Positions 40,834-45,432 of a DNA stretch of 45,432 nucleotides are shown in pieces; positions within the stretch are counted from its first letter, which is position 1; each line of letters starts with the position of its first letter. The notes beneath the pieces are model-generated. The model saw only the letters and a program-made list of their open reading frames with translations, made no database searches and was not told the origin of the DNA. This DNA is from a virus: positions 1 to 45,432 of IMG/VR virus record IMGVR_UViG_3300001848_000600. The stretch is one strand, 5' to 3'. Made by a program: the position numbers and the translations under genes.

Positions 40834-40998
40834 TCAATATTTCGGAAAAAAACCTTTACTCAAAGCAAGAACATCGCATCTATTGATGCCCATATCCTTC
40901 AAATCATGGCCGGACATATTGGCCAATTGAGCCAATTCTTTCATATTTTTAAAATACGATCGAATTTCCTTTATAGTATCAAAAATTTGTGTAAACAT
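40834..40998 (-). CDS. DUF1127 (YjiS-like) small protein (54 aa)
   Basis: Start overlaps the hsp20 stop (TAATG). MFTQIFDTIKEIRSYFKNMK is followed by ELAQLANMSGHDLKDMGINR and CDVLAL, the DUF1127 core (ELxxLsdxxLxDiGixRxdi). DUF1127 proteins are small, basic and abundant in alphaproteobacteria, where some bind RNA or affect phosphate and stress physiology. A phage copy could modulate the host stress response. Short, but the motif match is good. Confidence 0.75.
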   Translation of the reverse strand: MFTQIFDTIKEIRSYFKNMKELAQLANMSGHDLKDMGINRCDVLALSKGFFPKY

Positions 40999-41492
40999 TA
41001 AATCTTCTCCGATGTAGTCTCTGAGGTTTGCTTTTTGTCTGTAATTTCAATCTTTTTTGGTTTCTTATCTTCTGGAATAATATGATCCAACCAAATCTTC
41101 AAGATTCCATTCAGCATTTCAGCATTGTCAATCACGACATTATCGGCAAGAGTAAATTGTCGAGTAAATGCACGGTTTGCAATTCCCATATGAAGATACT
41201 TATCTGCATCTTCCTTTGTATCGGCAGTTGCATTTCCCTTAATAAAAAGTTTCTTATCTTCTAGTGTAATTTCAATATCTTGTTTGCTAAAACCAGCAAC
41301 AGCCATTTCAATTACATACTTATTATCCGATGTTTTCTTCAGATTGAAAGGCGGATAAGTTGTTGTTGCTGTATTTGCTAGCCATTCGGCATTTTGTTTC
41401 AGTGTTTCAGCGATTCTGTCTGCACCAATAAAAAAACGATCAAAATTGGATGCATCGAACGTAAAAGTCTTCCAATAATTTGTGGAATTCAT
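40998..41492 (-). CDS. hsp20: Small heat-shock protein Hsp20
   Basis: 164 residues from ATG 41492 (AGGAG 7 bases upstream). The alpha-crystallin domain runs from PPFNLKKTSDNKYVIEMAVA through GFSKQDIEITLEDKKLFIKG to AFTRQFTLADNVVIDNAEML and NGILKIWL. Holds unfolding proteins during infection; common in T4-like marine phages. A promoter and terminator upstream overlap in an unusual way (see finding). Longer upstream starts fall in that hairpin. Confidence 0.92.
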   Translation of the reverse strand: MNSTNYWKTFTFDASNFDRFFIGADRIAETLKQNAEWLANTATTTYPPFNLKKTSDNKYVIEMAVAGFSKQDIEITLEDKKLFIKGNATADTKEDADKYLHMGIANRAFTRQFTLADNVVIDNAEMLNGILKIWLDHIIPEDKKPKKIEITDKKQTSETTSEKI

Positions 41493-41519
41493 GTTATTTC
41501 TCCTTGTTAAGCGAGATTG

Positions 41520-41555
41520 AAAAAATATCCAAAACCCATTAGGCATTTTGGATAT
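41520..41555 (-). terminator. Rho-independent terminator upstream of hsp20
   Basis: ATATCCAAAA 41525-41534 pairs perfectly with TTTTGGATAT 41546-41555. On the minus strand it is followed by TTTTTTC. It would stop transcription of the 66-aa gene. Transcripts from the hsp20 promoter start inside the first arm and cannot form it. Confidence 0.7.
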
Positions 41556-41559
41556 ACTA

Positions 41560-41588
41560 TATATAATATAAACCAGTCAAAATGTCAA
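41560..41588 (-). promoter_or_regulatory. Sigma70-like promoter of hsp20
   Basis: Minus strand TTGACA (41588-41583), 17-base spacer, TATATA (41565-41560). Predicted start about 41553, within the terminator hairpin arm. Confidence 0.6.
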
Positions 41589-41598
41589 TAAAAAGGTA

Positions 41599-41799
41599 TC
41601 AATGATATTTTTTATTCAATCTTTCTTCGGAAGTAACCGATAGTTCCCTTGTATATTGATTATAAATATATACTGGTGTAATCAATGCTTCTGAATAAAT
41701 TTTGCCCTCGTCCAAAGCCTGTTGAAATATATTGTTGTTTTCATCGGCATTGAGCATAGCATAATTTTTTATTACATATTCTGGTACTATTGCAAACAT
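41599..41799 (-). CDS. Small hypothetical protein (66 aa)
   Basis: Begins MFAIVPEYVIKNYAMLNADE with GAGG 5 bases upstream. IFQQALDEGKIYSEALITPV and a basic C-terminus follow. No family recognised. A plus-strand late promoter runs antisense within it. Confidence 0.6.
   Translation of the reverse strand: MFAIVPEYVIKNYAMLNADENNNIFQQALDEGKIYSEALITPVYIYNQYTRELSVTSEERLNKKYH
41661..41668 (+). promoter_or_regulatory. Late promoter TATAAATA for the spanin genes
   Basis: Perfect consensus on the plus strand, 160 bases before the i-spanin start, inside the oppositely oriented 66-aa gene. It would give late spanin expression and antisense RNA to that gene. Confidence 0.55.
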
Positions 41800-41827
41800 T
41801 ATTACCTCTTATAATTGGAAGAAAAAA

Positions 41828-42187
41828 ATGTTGGGGTTATTTGGAATAAATAAATTTACGATGTTTTTAATAGCTTTTGTATTTATCTCATCCGTGTATT
41901 ATATATGGAAAAAGAATATAGAACATGCTGCTTTGATAGAATTCAATAACGCACAAATGCAGCAAACGCTCAAAGATCAAGAAAAATATATACAAGATCA
42001 AAAAAGATTGGCTGATCAGACAATTGAAGCGGTAAATCAAATACAAGCAAACAATGCTAAATTGCAAACAAAAATAGGCAATTTAAATAATATTATAAAC
42101 ACCAGTCAAAATCAATCTTCTTCGACGATTCTCAAACAAACTTTTGAAAAATTGACAGAAATACAACAAGAAGAAAACAAAAAATGA
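41828..42187 (+). CDS. Inner-membrane spanin (i-spanin, Rz-like)
   Basis: 119 residues. One N-terminal membrane segment (MFLIAFVFISSVYYIW, residues 12-27) followed by a long periplasmic coiled coil (HAALIEFNNAQMQQTLKDQE and onwards). Overlaps the o-spanin start by 4 bases (ATGA), the normal Rz/Rz1 arrangement. Fuses inner and outer membranes with its partner in the last step of lysis, which shows a Gram-negative host. Confidence 0.85.
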   Translation: MLGLFGINKFTMFLIAFVFISSVYYIWKKNIEHAALIEFNNAQMQQTLKDQEKYIQDQKRLADQTIEAVNQIQANNAKLQTKIGNLNNIINTSQNQSSSTILKQTFEKLTEIQQEENKK

Positions 42188-42498
42188 AACATATTTTTAT
42201 CATTTATGCTTTTACCATTTTAATGTTACTTTTAGCTGGATGTTCTTCAGAAAATGAAATGATAATATCCCACAAATATACAGTTGTTATGCCTGATGAT
42301 AGGCTTTTCAATTGCAATTCTCCAGATATTTTACCAAATTCAAAAACACTTACAGATGCAGATGTAGCAAAAACTGTTGTAAAACTTTATCAAAACAATG
42401 TTCAATGCAAAAGAAGCATCGATTCGATAAAAAAATTTCTAGAAGATTCTAAGAAAAATATAGAAGCAGAAGAGTCAAAGGACAATCAACGCCAATAA
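42184..42498 (+). CDS. Outer-membrane spanin (o-spanin, Rz1-like lipoprotein)
   Basis: 104 residues. Signal peptide MKHIFIIYAFTILMLLLAGC ends in lipobox LLAGC. The mature part is polar with two further Cys (NCNSP, VQCKRS), possibly for disulfide linkage. It partners the i-spanin. Its 3' end overlaps a convergent lipoprotein gene by 13 bases. Confidence 0.85.
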   Translation: MKHIFIIYAFTILMLLLAGCSSENEMIISHKYTVVMPDDRLFNCNSPDILPNSKTLTDADVAKTVVKLYQNNVQCKRSIDSIKKFLEDSKKNIEAEESKDNQRQ

Positions 42499-42668
42499 TG
42501 GCGATAAATTGGTCTAGTATATACTACAATTGGAGGTGGTGCATATACAGGAGGAGATACATATACTCCAGATGCATAATATGGTGAATATACAGGTGTT
42601 TGTACTGCACATCCACTACATACAATAAGCACACCAAAAAATACAATCAAATTAACGATAAATTTCAT
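42486..42668 (-). CDS. Small Tyr/Pro-rich lipoprotein (60 aa)
   Basis: Start ATG 42668. MKFIVNLIVFFGVLIVCSGC is a lipoprotein signal (CSGC). The mature part is Tyr/Pro/Val-rich (VQTPVYSPYYASGVYVSPPV). Outer-membrane or periplasmic location is likely; it could mask a receptor, but the function is unknown. Convergent with the spanins. Confidence 0.65.
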   Translation of the reverse strand: MKFIVNLIVFFGVLIVCSGCAVQTPVYSPYYASGVYVSPPVYAPPPIVVYTRPIYRHYWR

Positions 42669-42849
42669 TTTTATTTTCCAAAAAATCGATTGTAGGAATA
42701 CCAATTACAACATTGGTATTTGAAATCCTTTTAGAGAAAGTTACAGCATCTGTAATTGTAGGAAATATCTTTGTTTTTTCAATTGTATATCCATACATAT
42801 TTGAACCTTTATTTTGGCAAAGTTCCTGATATGTGCATTTAACAGACAT
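42652..42849 (-). CDS. Small hypothetical protein (65 aa)
   Basis: Start ATG 42849 (MSVKCTYQELCQNKGSN) with GGAG 9 bases upstream. TITDAVTFSKRISNTNVVIG is visible. Overlaps the lipoprotein start. A perfect TATAAATA lies 20 bases upstream, so expression is late. No family recognised. Confidence 0.65.
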   Translation of the reverse strand: MSVKCTYQELCQNKGSNMYGYTIEKTKIFPTITDAVTFSKRISNTNVVIGIPTIDFLENKNEIYR

Positions 42850-42868
42850 GATTTCAATCTCCATACGA

Positions 42869-42876
42869 TATTTATA
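42869..42876 (-). promoter_or_regulatory. Late promoter TATAAATA
   Basis: Perfect consensus on the minus strand, 20 bases before ATG 42849, with the GGAG between. Confidence 0.6.
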
Positions 42877-42878
42877 AT

Positions 42879-43238
42879 TTATCGTCTCATTTGGGATATT
42901 TCAACCGCAGAATTTTGAGAAAATACTGGTACCATATTGCTTTTATGCATAATAGCAATACCCACCAAATTTTTACCTGTATATTTGTTTTCTGTTTTTT
43001 TCAATCCAGTGATTCCAACATTTTCAAAAGATCCTTCTAGAATCTTAGATACAGGTGTTGTGAAAAGAACTGTCGTGTTTTTGCATTTATTGTTTTTAGT
43101 TCTTTTTTTGATTTGTGAAATATGAACGCCATTCTGTTTAAGCCAATTCTCATGATCTTGCTTGGCTTTAATTTGTTTAGTAGAAAGCTTGGATCGGCAA
43201 GATCCATTTGTATTGAATTTATGGGAAAGAAGCTGCAT
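42879..43238 (-). CDS. Conserved phage hypothetical protein (119 aa)
   Basis: Basic N-terminal half (KQIKAKQDHENWLKQNGVHI) and a conserved-looking C-terminus: KYTGKNLVGIAIMHKSNMVP and SAVEISQMRR. The latter pattern recurs in marine phage proteins of unknown function. A sigma70-like promoter lies upstream. Confidence 0.7.
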   Translation of the reverse strand: MQLLSHKFNTNGSCRSKLSTKQIKAKQDHENWLKQNGVHISQIKKRTKNNKCKNTTVLFTTPVSKILEGSFENVGITGLKKTENKYTGKNLVGIAIMHKSNMVPVFSQNSAVEISQMRR

Positions 43239-43267
43239 AACATAACTCCATTTATTTCACAAATGCG

Positions 43268-43295
43268 AATATATCATATATTGAATATATGTCAA
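43268..43295 (-). promoter_or_regulatory. Sigma70-like promoter
   Basis: Minus strand TTGACA (43295-43290), 16-base spacer, TATATT (43273-43268), 30 bases before ATG 43238. Overlaps the end of the preceding gene. Confidence 0.6.
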
Positions 43296-43471
43296 TAACT
43301 ATATTCGTATTCCATGGAATAAATGGATTTACGATGTTTTTGATTTCTCTTATAAAGAGTTTTATCACCAATGACCTTGCTTTTGAAGTTATTCTCTCGC
43401 GAGAACAATTCAACAGCCCTACGACGACGCTTTGGAGCAGAAGGCATATCGAATTTTACAATGTTAGACAT
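43292..43471 (-). CDS. Small basic hypothetical protein (59 aa)
   Basis: MSNIVKFDMPSAPKRRRRAV is followed by ELFSRENNFKSKVIGDKTLY and a Tyr-rich end. Strongly basic, possibly nucleic-acid binding. GAGG about 11 bases upstream and a TTGACA-TATAAG promoter 34 bases upstream support it. Confidence 0.6.
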   Translation of the reverse strand: MSNIVKFDMPSAPKRRRRAVELFSRENNFKSKVIGDKTLYKRNQKHRKSIYSMEYEYSY

Positions 43472-43504
43472 TTTTGCGATTTCCTCTTCAATTTCAATAT
43501 ATAT

Positions 43505-43533
43505 CTTATATCATCGTTTACAATGTTTGTCAA
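43505..43533 (-). promoter_or_regulatory. Sigma70-like promoter
   Basis: Minus strand TTGACA (43533-43528), 17-base spacer, TATAAG (43510-43505). Confidence 0.6.
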
Positions 43534-43548
43534 CCTTTTTTGAAGAAT

Positions 43549-43902
43549 TTATCCGCGTTTTAAAATTTTTATCGATTGTCTTTCTGGTTTATAAAATTCT
43601 ATAATTTTTGGCAAACTTGTTTCCGGATCCGAAACGCCACAATAAAATGCATCTATAGCTGCATATCCTTCTTCTGGCCATGTATGAACGGATATATGGC
43701 TTTCGGACAATATAATAACTCCCGTATATCCACACCCATTTCCAAAATGATGCCAACGTTCTGTTATAATAGTAACACCAGAAAATTTTGCGGCTTCTTT
43801 TAAAGCCACCGCTGCCTCATCCATATTCCAATAAGGCAAAGAATTTTTTTCACCCCATATATCGAGTATCAGATGTTTTCCTTGAGGAGGTACATTGTGC
43901 AT
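43549..43902 (-). CDS. speD: S-adenosylmethionine decarboxylase proenzyme (SpeD)
   Basis: 117 residues, the size of class 1B SpeD. GKHLILDIWGEKN, the cleavage and pyruvoyl site in LSESHISVHTWPEEGYAAID (Ser of ESHIS), and AFYCGVSDPE (catalytic Cys) are all present. It makes decarboxylated AdoMet for spermidine synthesis; polyamines help to neutralise packaged DNA. It appears fully functional, unlike the paralogue at 14848-15219. Confidence 0.92.
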   Translation of the reverse strand: MHNVPPQGKHLILDIWGEKNSLPYWNMDEAAVALKEAAKFSGVTIITERWHHFGNGCGYTGVIILSESHISVHTWPEEGYAAIDAFYCGVSDPETSLPKIIEFYKPERQSIKILKRG

Positions 43903-43933
43903 TTCATTTTAAATCCTTTTATATTAGTTTTTT

Positions 43934-43941
43934 TATTTATG
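43934..43941 (-). promoter_or_regulatory. Late-type promoter CATAAATA before speD
   Basis: Minus strand CATAAATA overlapping the stop of the DnaJ-like gene, 31 bases before ATG 43902. Confidence 0.4.
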
Positions 43942-44161
43942 ATTGATAATAGGATTCATATGATACCGTTGTTCTTTTTATCAATCTACCACCACCATTG
44001 CATCTAAGACAATTGATTTGTGTTTCTTTTCTTTTATTTTCATTATAATCTACGGTAACATCGCGCATTTTATATCCAAATCCATGACAATTTGGACATA
44101 TTACTATTTCTTTAATGTCATGGGAATTGAAATCTAATGTAGCCATATGTTTATTCAACAT
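43937..44161 (-). CDS. DnaJ-type zinc-finger protein (74 aa)
   Basis: Start ATG 44161 (MLNKHMATLDFNSHDIKE) with GAGG 6 bases upstream. CPNCHGFGYKM and CLRCNGGGRL are the paired CxxCxGxG repeats of the DnaJ Cys-rich domain, binding one zinc. No J-domain, so it is probably a stand-alone zinc protein or co-chaperone fragment. Confidence 0.75.
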   Translation of the reverse strand: MLNKHMATLDFNSHDIKEIVICPNCHGFGYKMRDVTVDYNENKRKETQINCLRCNGGGRLIKRTTVSYESYYQS

Positions 44162-44194
44162 GGCATTCCTCATTCATTGATTATTGATTGATTT

Positions 44195-44270
44195 TGGTGG
44201 ACCAGCACGGTACTGCCCCGTGTCTTTCTGCGTGCAAAGCAGATGTGCTACCTTTTATCACTACGGGCCC
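44195..44270 (-). tRNA. tRNA-Ala (TGC), divergent T-loop
   Basis: 76 bases with encoded CCA. Acceptor GGGCCCG with CTGGTCC (one mismatch), anticodon stem TCTGC with GCAGA around TTTGCAC (anticodon TGC). T-stem CACGG with CCGTG encloses GGCAGTA instead of the usual TTCNANN. The D-arm is short-stemmed. Size and stems fit a tRNA, but the T-loop is unusual, so activity is uncertain. Confidence 0.65.
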
Positions 44271-44422
44271 AATTCCTTGATTCTGTCTAGAAAATATTGC
44301 AATACAATTTTATGCTCTCTATTTTCTTTCTTATTCATTTTTTTAACATTTTTTACATTCAATTTATTTATCACTTCAAATTGAAATGCATTTTTCAAAA
44401 AAATGGATATAGAATCAGTCAT
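44261..44422 (-). CDS. Possible small protein overlapping tRNA-Ala (53 aa)
   Basis: ATG 44422 to TAG 44261, ending 10 bases inside the tRNA 5' end. MTDSISIFLKNAFQFEVINK and a Lys-rich middle are visible. No clear ribosome-binding site. It fills an otherwise empty gap of about 165 bases. Confidence 0.4.
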   Translation of the reverse strand: MTDSISIFLKNAFQFEVINKLNVKNVKKMNKKENREHKIVLQYFLDRIKELGP

Positions 44423-44435
44423 ATGATATCAATTT

Positions 44436-44855
44436 CTATCGAATTTCTTCTGACAATTCTTTATAACCAGCCCAAGAAGGGTGAATTCTATCGTTCTGCA
44501 ACTTATGCGTAGTAATAAGCTTATCGCCAAAATTACCAGCAATAGTTTGTACAATATAATTGATATCTGGTTTGCAAAACTTTTCATTGCAGGGAGGCAT
44601 AATCCAAAATACTCGATCTGCCTTTACGGCAGACCTCATTTTCATCAATTCATCGTATGTTTTAATGCCTTTATAGTCATTTGTTCCCAAACTGATAACA
44701 ACAGTATGTGCTGTAAGATCCTTATGTTCCCGATCGATGAATTTTTGATTCCATTGCCATGTAGTCCATCCACTCTTTGCATATTCTACGCATTCGGTTT
44801 TAACACTATGAGTTCCTACAGCAATACTATCGCCCAAAATAATACAGTCCAACAT
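44436..44855 (-). CDS. SGNH/GDSL hydrolase
   Basis: 139 residues. Block I ILGDSIAVGT (catalytic Ser), block III VVISLGTNDYKGI (Asn), and block V DRIHPSWAGYKEL (Asp/His) are complete. SGNH enzymes remove acyl groups from sugars or lipids; in a phage this could trim a surface glycan or peptidoglycan acetyl groups. No signal peptide. Substrate unknown. Confidence 0.85.
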   Translation of the reverse strand: MLDCIILGDSIAVGTHSVKTECVEYAKSGWTTWQWNQKFIDREHKDLTAHTVVISLGTNDYKGIKTYDELMKMRSAVKADRVFWIMPPCNEKFCKPDINYIVQTIAGNFGDKLITTHKLQNDRIHPSWAGYKELSEEIR

Positions 44856-44857
44856 TT

Positions 44858-45166
44858 TTATTCCTCCGTTTTGGTATAAATGTATGTAACATCGGATCCA
44901 TATGATGGAACCAACATCAGTTTTTCCGGCATACCATTTTGATCTTTATTGCCAATATAACCAGTGATAAAAATAGTATCTGGAAATTTGTCAGGTGTAA
45001 GTTGCCGAAGGATTTTTGCTTGATCGTCGCATTTCATCTTAAGACGTTCTATTTCTTTTACAGCATTTGTTATAAGTTTAGTAAAAGCGTTTGGAAGACC
45101 ACGAACCGATGCCGCTAAAATAATTTCATGCAATTCATCGATGATATTATTGGTATTTTGCGTCAT
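44858..45166 (-). CDS. Hypothetical protein (102 aa)
   Basis: MTQNTNNIIDELHEIILAAS, then VKEIERLKMKCDDQAKIL (helical) and FITGYIGNKDQNGMPEKLML. The upstream ribosome-binding site is weak. No family recognised; co-oriented and two bases from the SGNH gene. Confidence 0.65.
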   Translation of the reverse strand: MTQNTNNIIDELHEIILAASVRGLPNAFTKLITNAVKEIERLKMKCDDQAKILRQLTPDKFPDTIFITGYIGNKDQNGMPEKLMLVPSYGSDVTYIYTKTEE

Positions 45167-45214
45167 ATCATAGTAGCTTTCACTGAATTATTAAAAGGCA
45201 ACAAACAAAAATAA

Positions 45215-45291
45215 TGGTGGAAGCGGTCCGATTCGAACGGACGATAAATCGGTTATGAGCCGACGGCCTTAAACCACTTGGCGACGCTTCC
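45215..45291 (-). tRNA. tRNA-Met (CAT)
   Basis: 77 bases with encoded CCA. Acceptor GGAAGCG with CGCTTCC, anticodon stem GTCGG with CCGAT around CTCATAA (anticodon CAT), T-stem GTCCG with CGGAC around TTCGAAT. The anticodon is also that of lysidine-modified tRNA-Ile; elongator Met is the default call. Confidence 0.9.
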
Positions 45292-45308
45292 ATTTATATT
45301 ATGTCGAT

Positions 45309-45337
45309 AATGTAACACGAAAATTTATTCATGTCAA
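45309..45337 (-). promoter_or_regulatory. Sigma70-like promoter of tRNA-Met
   Basis: Minus strand TTGACA (45337-45332), 17-base spacer, TACATT (45314-45309), 17 bases before the tRNA 5' end. Confidence 0.5.
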
Positions 45338-45347
45338 CTATTTTATT

Positions 45348-45422
45348 TGGTGCGAGATATAGGGTTTGAACCTATGACATTTTCGGTGTAAACGAAACGC
45401 TCTACCACTGAGCTAATCTCGC
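45348..45422 (-). tRNA. tRNA-Val (TAC)
   Basis: 75 bases with encoded CCA. Acceptor GCGAGAT with ATCTCGC, D-arm GCTCAGTGGTAGAGC, anticodon stem TTTCG with CGAAA around TTTACAC (anticodon TAC), T-stem ATAGG with CCTAT around TTCAAAC. All canonical. Confidence 0.95.
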
Positions 45423-45432
45423 ATAAATTTAA

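Noticed and set aside
40405-41001. Plus-strand open frame of 198 codons
   Set aside because: Antisense to the GH19 endolysin and DUF1127 genes, which have clear motifs; no start signal.
41493-41546. N-terminal extension of Hsp20
   Set aside because: It is encoded by the terminator hairpin, upstream of the AGGAG and partly upstream of the predicted transcript start.
1-45432. CRISPR arrays, insertion sequences, rRNA genes
   Set aside because: No regularly spaced repeats, transposase genes with terminal repeats, or rRNA-like sequence were seen; the direct repeats found are protein-coding or part of the gp32 leader.

Overview
This window is part of the genome of a large, AT-rich, T4-like myovirus. 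The diagnostic genes are all recognisable by motif: baseplate chaperone gp26, ssDNA-binding protein gp32, T4-type RNase H, DNA polymerase gp43, recombinase UvsX, replicative helicase gp41, primase gp61, NrdA/NrdB, ThyX, PhoH, Hsp20 and many small T4-superfamily conserved proteins. TATAAATA late promoters (gp55-type) occur upstream of many genes. An i-spanin/o-spanin pair shows a Gram-negative host. A DUF1127-like protein and ThyX weakly suggest an alphaproteobacterium, but the host cannot be named.

Layout: 1-5906 (+) is a late virion/lysis block: gp26 with a probable -1 frameshift extension, a 3-TM holin, a two-domain peptidoglycan hydrolase and a long structural protein. 5919-10164 (-) holds gp32 with a structured leader, tRNA-Tyr, PhoH, small conserved genes and RNase H. 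10208-14836 (-) is a heptose/glycan cassette (GmhA, HddA, glycosyltransferase, epimerase, methyltransferase, nucleotidyltransferase). 14848-24014 (-) holds a degenerate SpeD, glutaredoxin, an RlpA-like protein, nucleases, the ribonucleotide reductase/ThyX cluster and primase. 24026-32458 (-) is a virion-associated block: membrane and structural proteins, Dps, and at least five proteins whose N-termini look like T4 capsid-targeting sequences with a prohead-protease site. These include a ligase-like/nucleotidyltransferase fusion, a nuclease-like protein and a HAD phosphatase. 32477-36038 contains two antisense HNH homing endonucleases, a candidate non-coding RNA, and gp41 broken into two genes by a split intein. 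36025-40155 (-) is UvsX and gp43. 40156-45422 holds endolysin, Hsp20, spanins, a canonical SpeD, an SGNH hydrolase and three tRNAs.

The strongest items for follow-up are: (1) a textbook -1 frameshift signal at the end of gp26; (2) the atypically split intein in gp41 with a 16-residue N-intein and a homing endonuclease between the halves; (3) the cluster of proteins predicted to be packaged inside the head and injected; (4) several late promoters or start sites placed inside hairpins that would switch off read-through translation or transcription; (5) a free-standing structured RNA transcript at about 33130-33259. Two promoter classes recur: TTGACA-N15..17-TATAAT-like (host sigma70, early) and TATAAATA (late).
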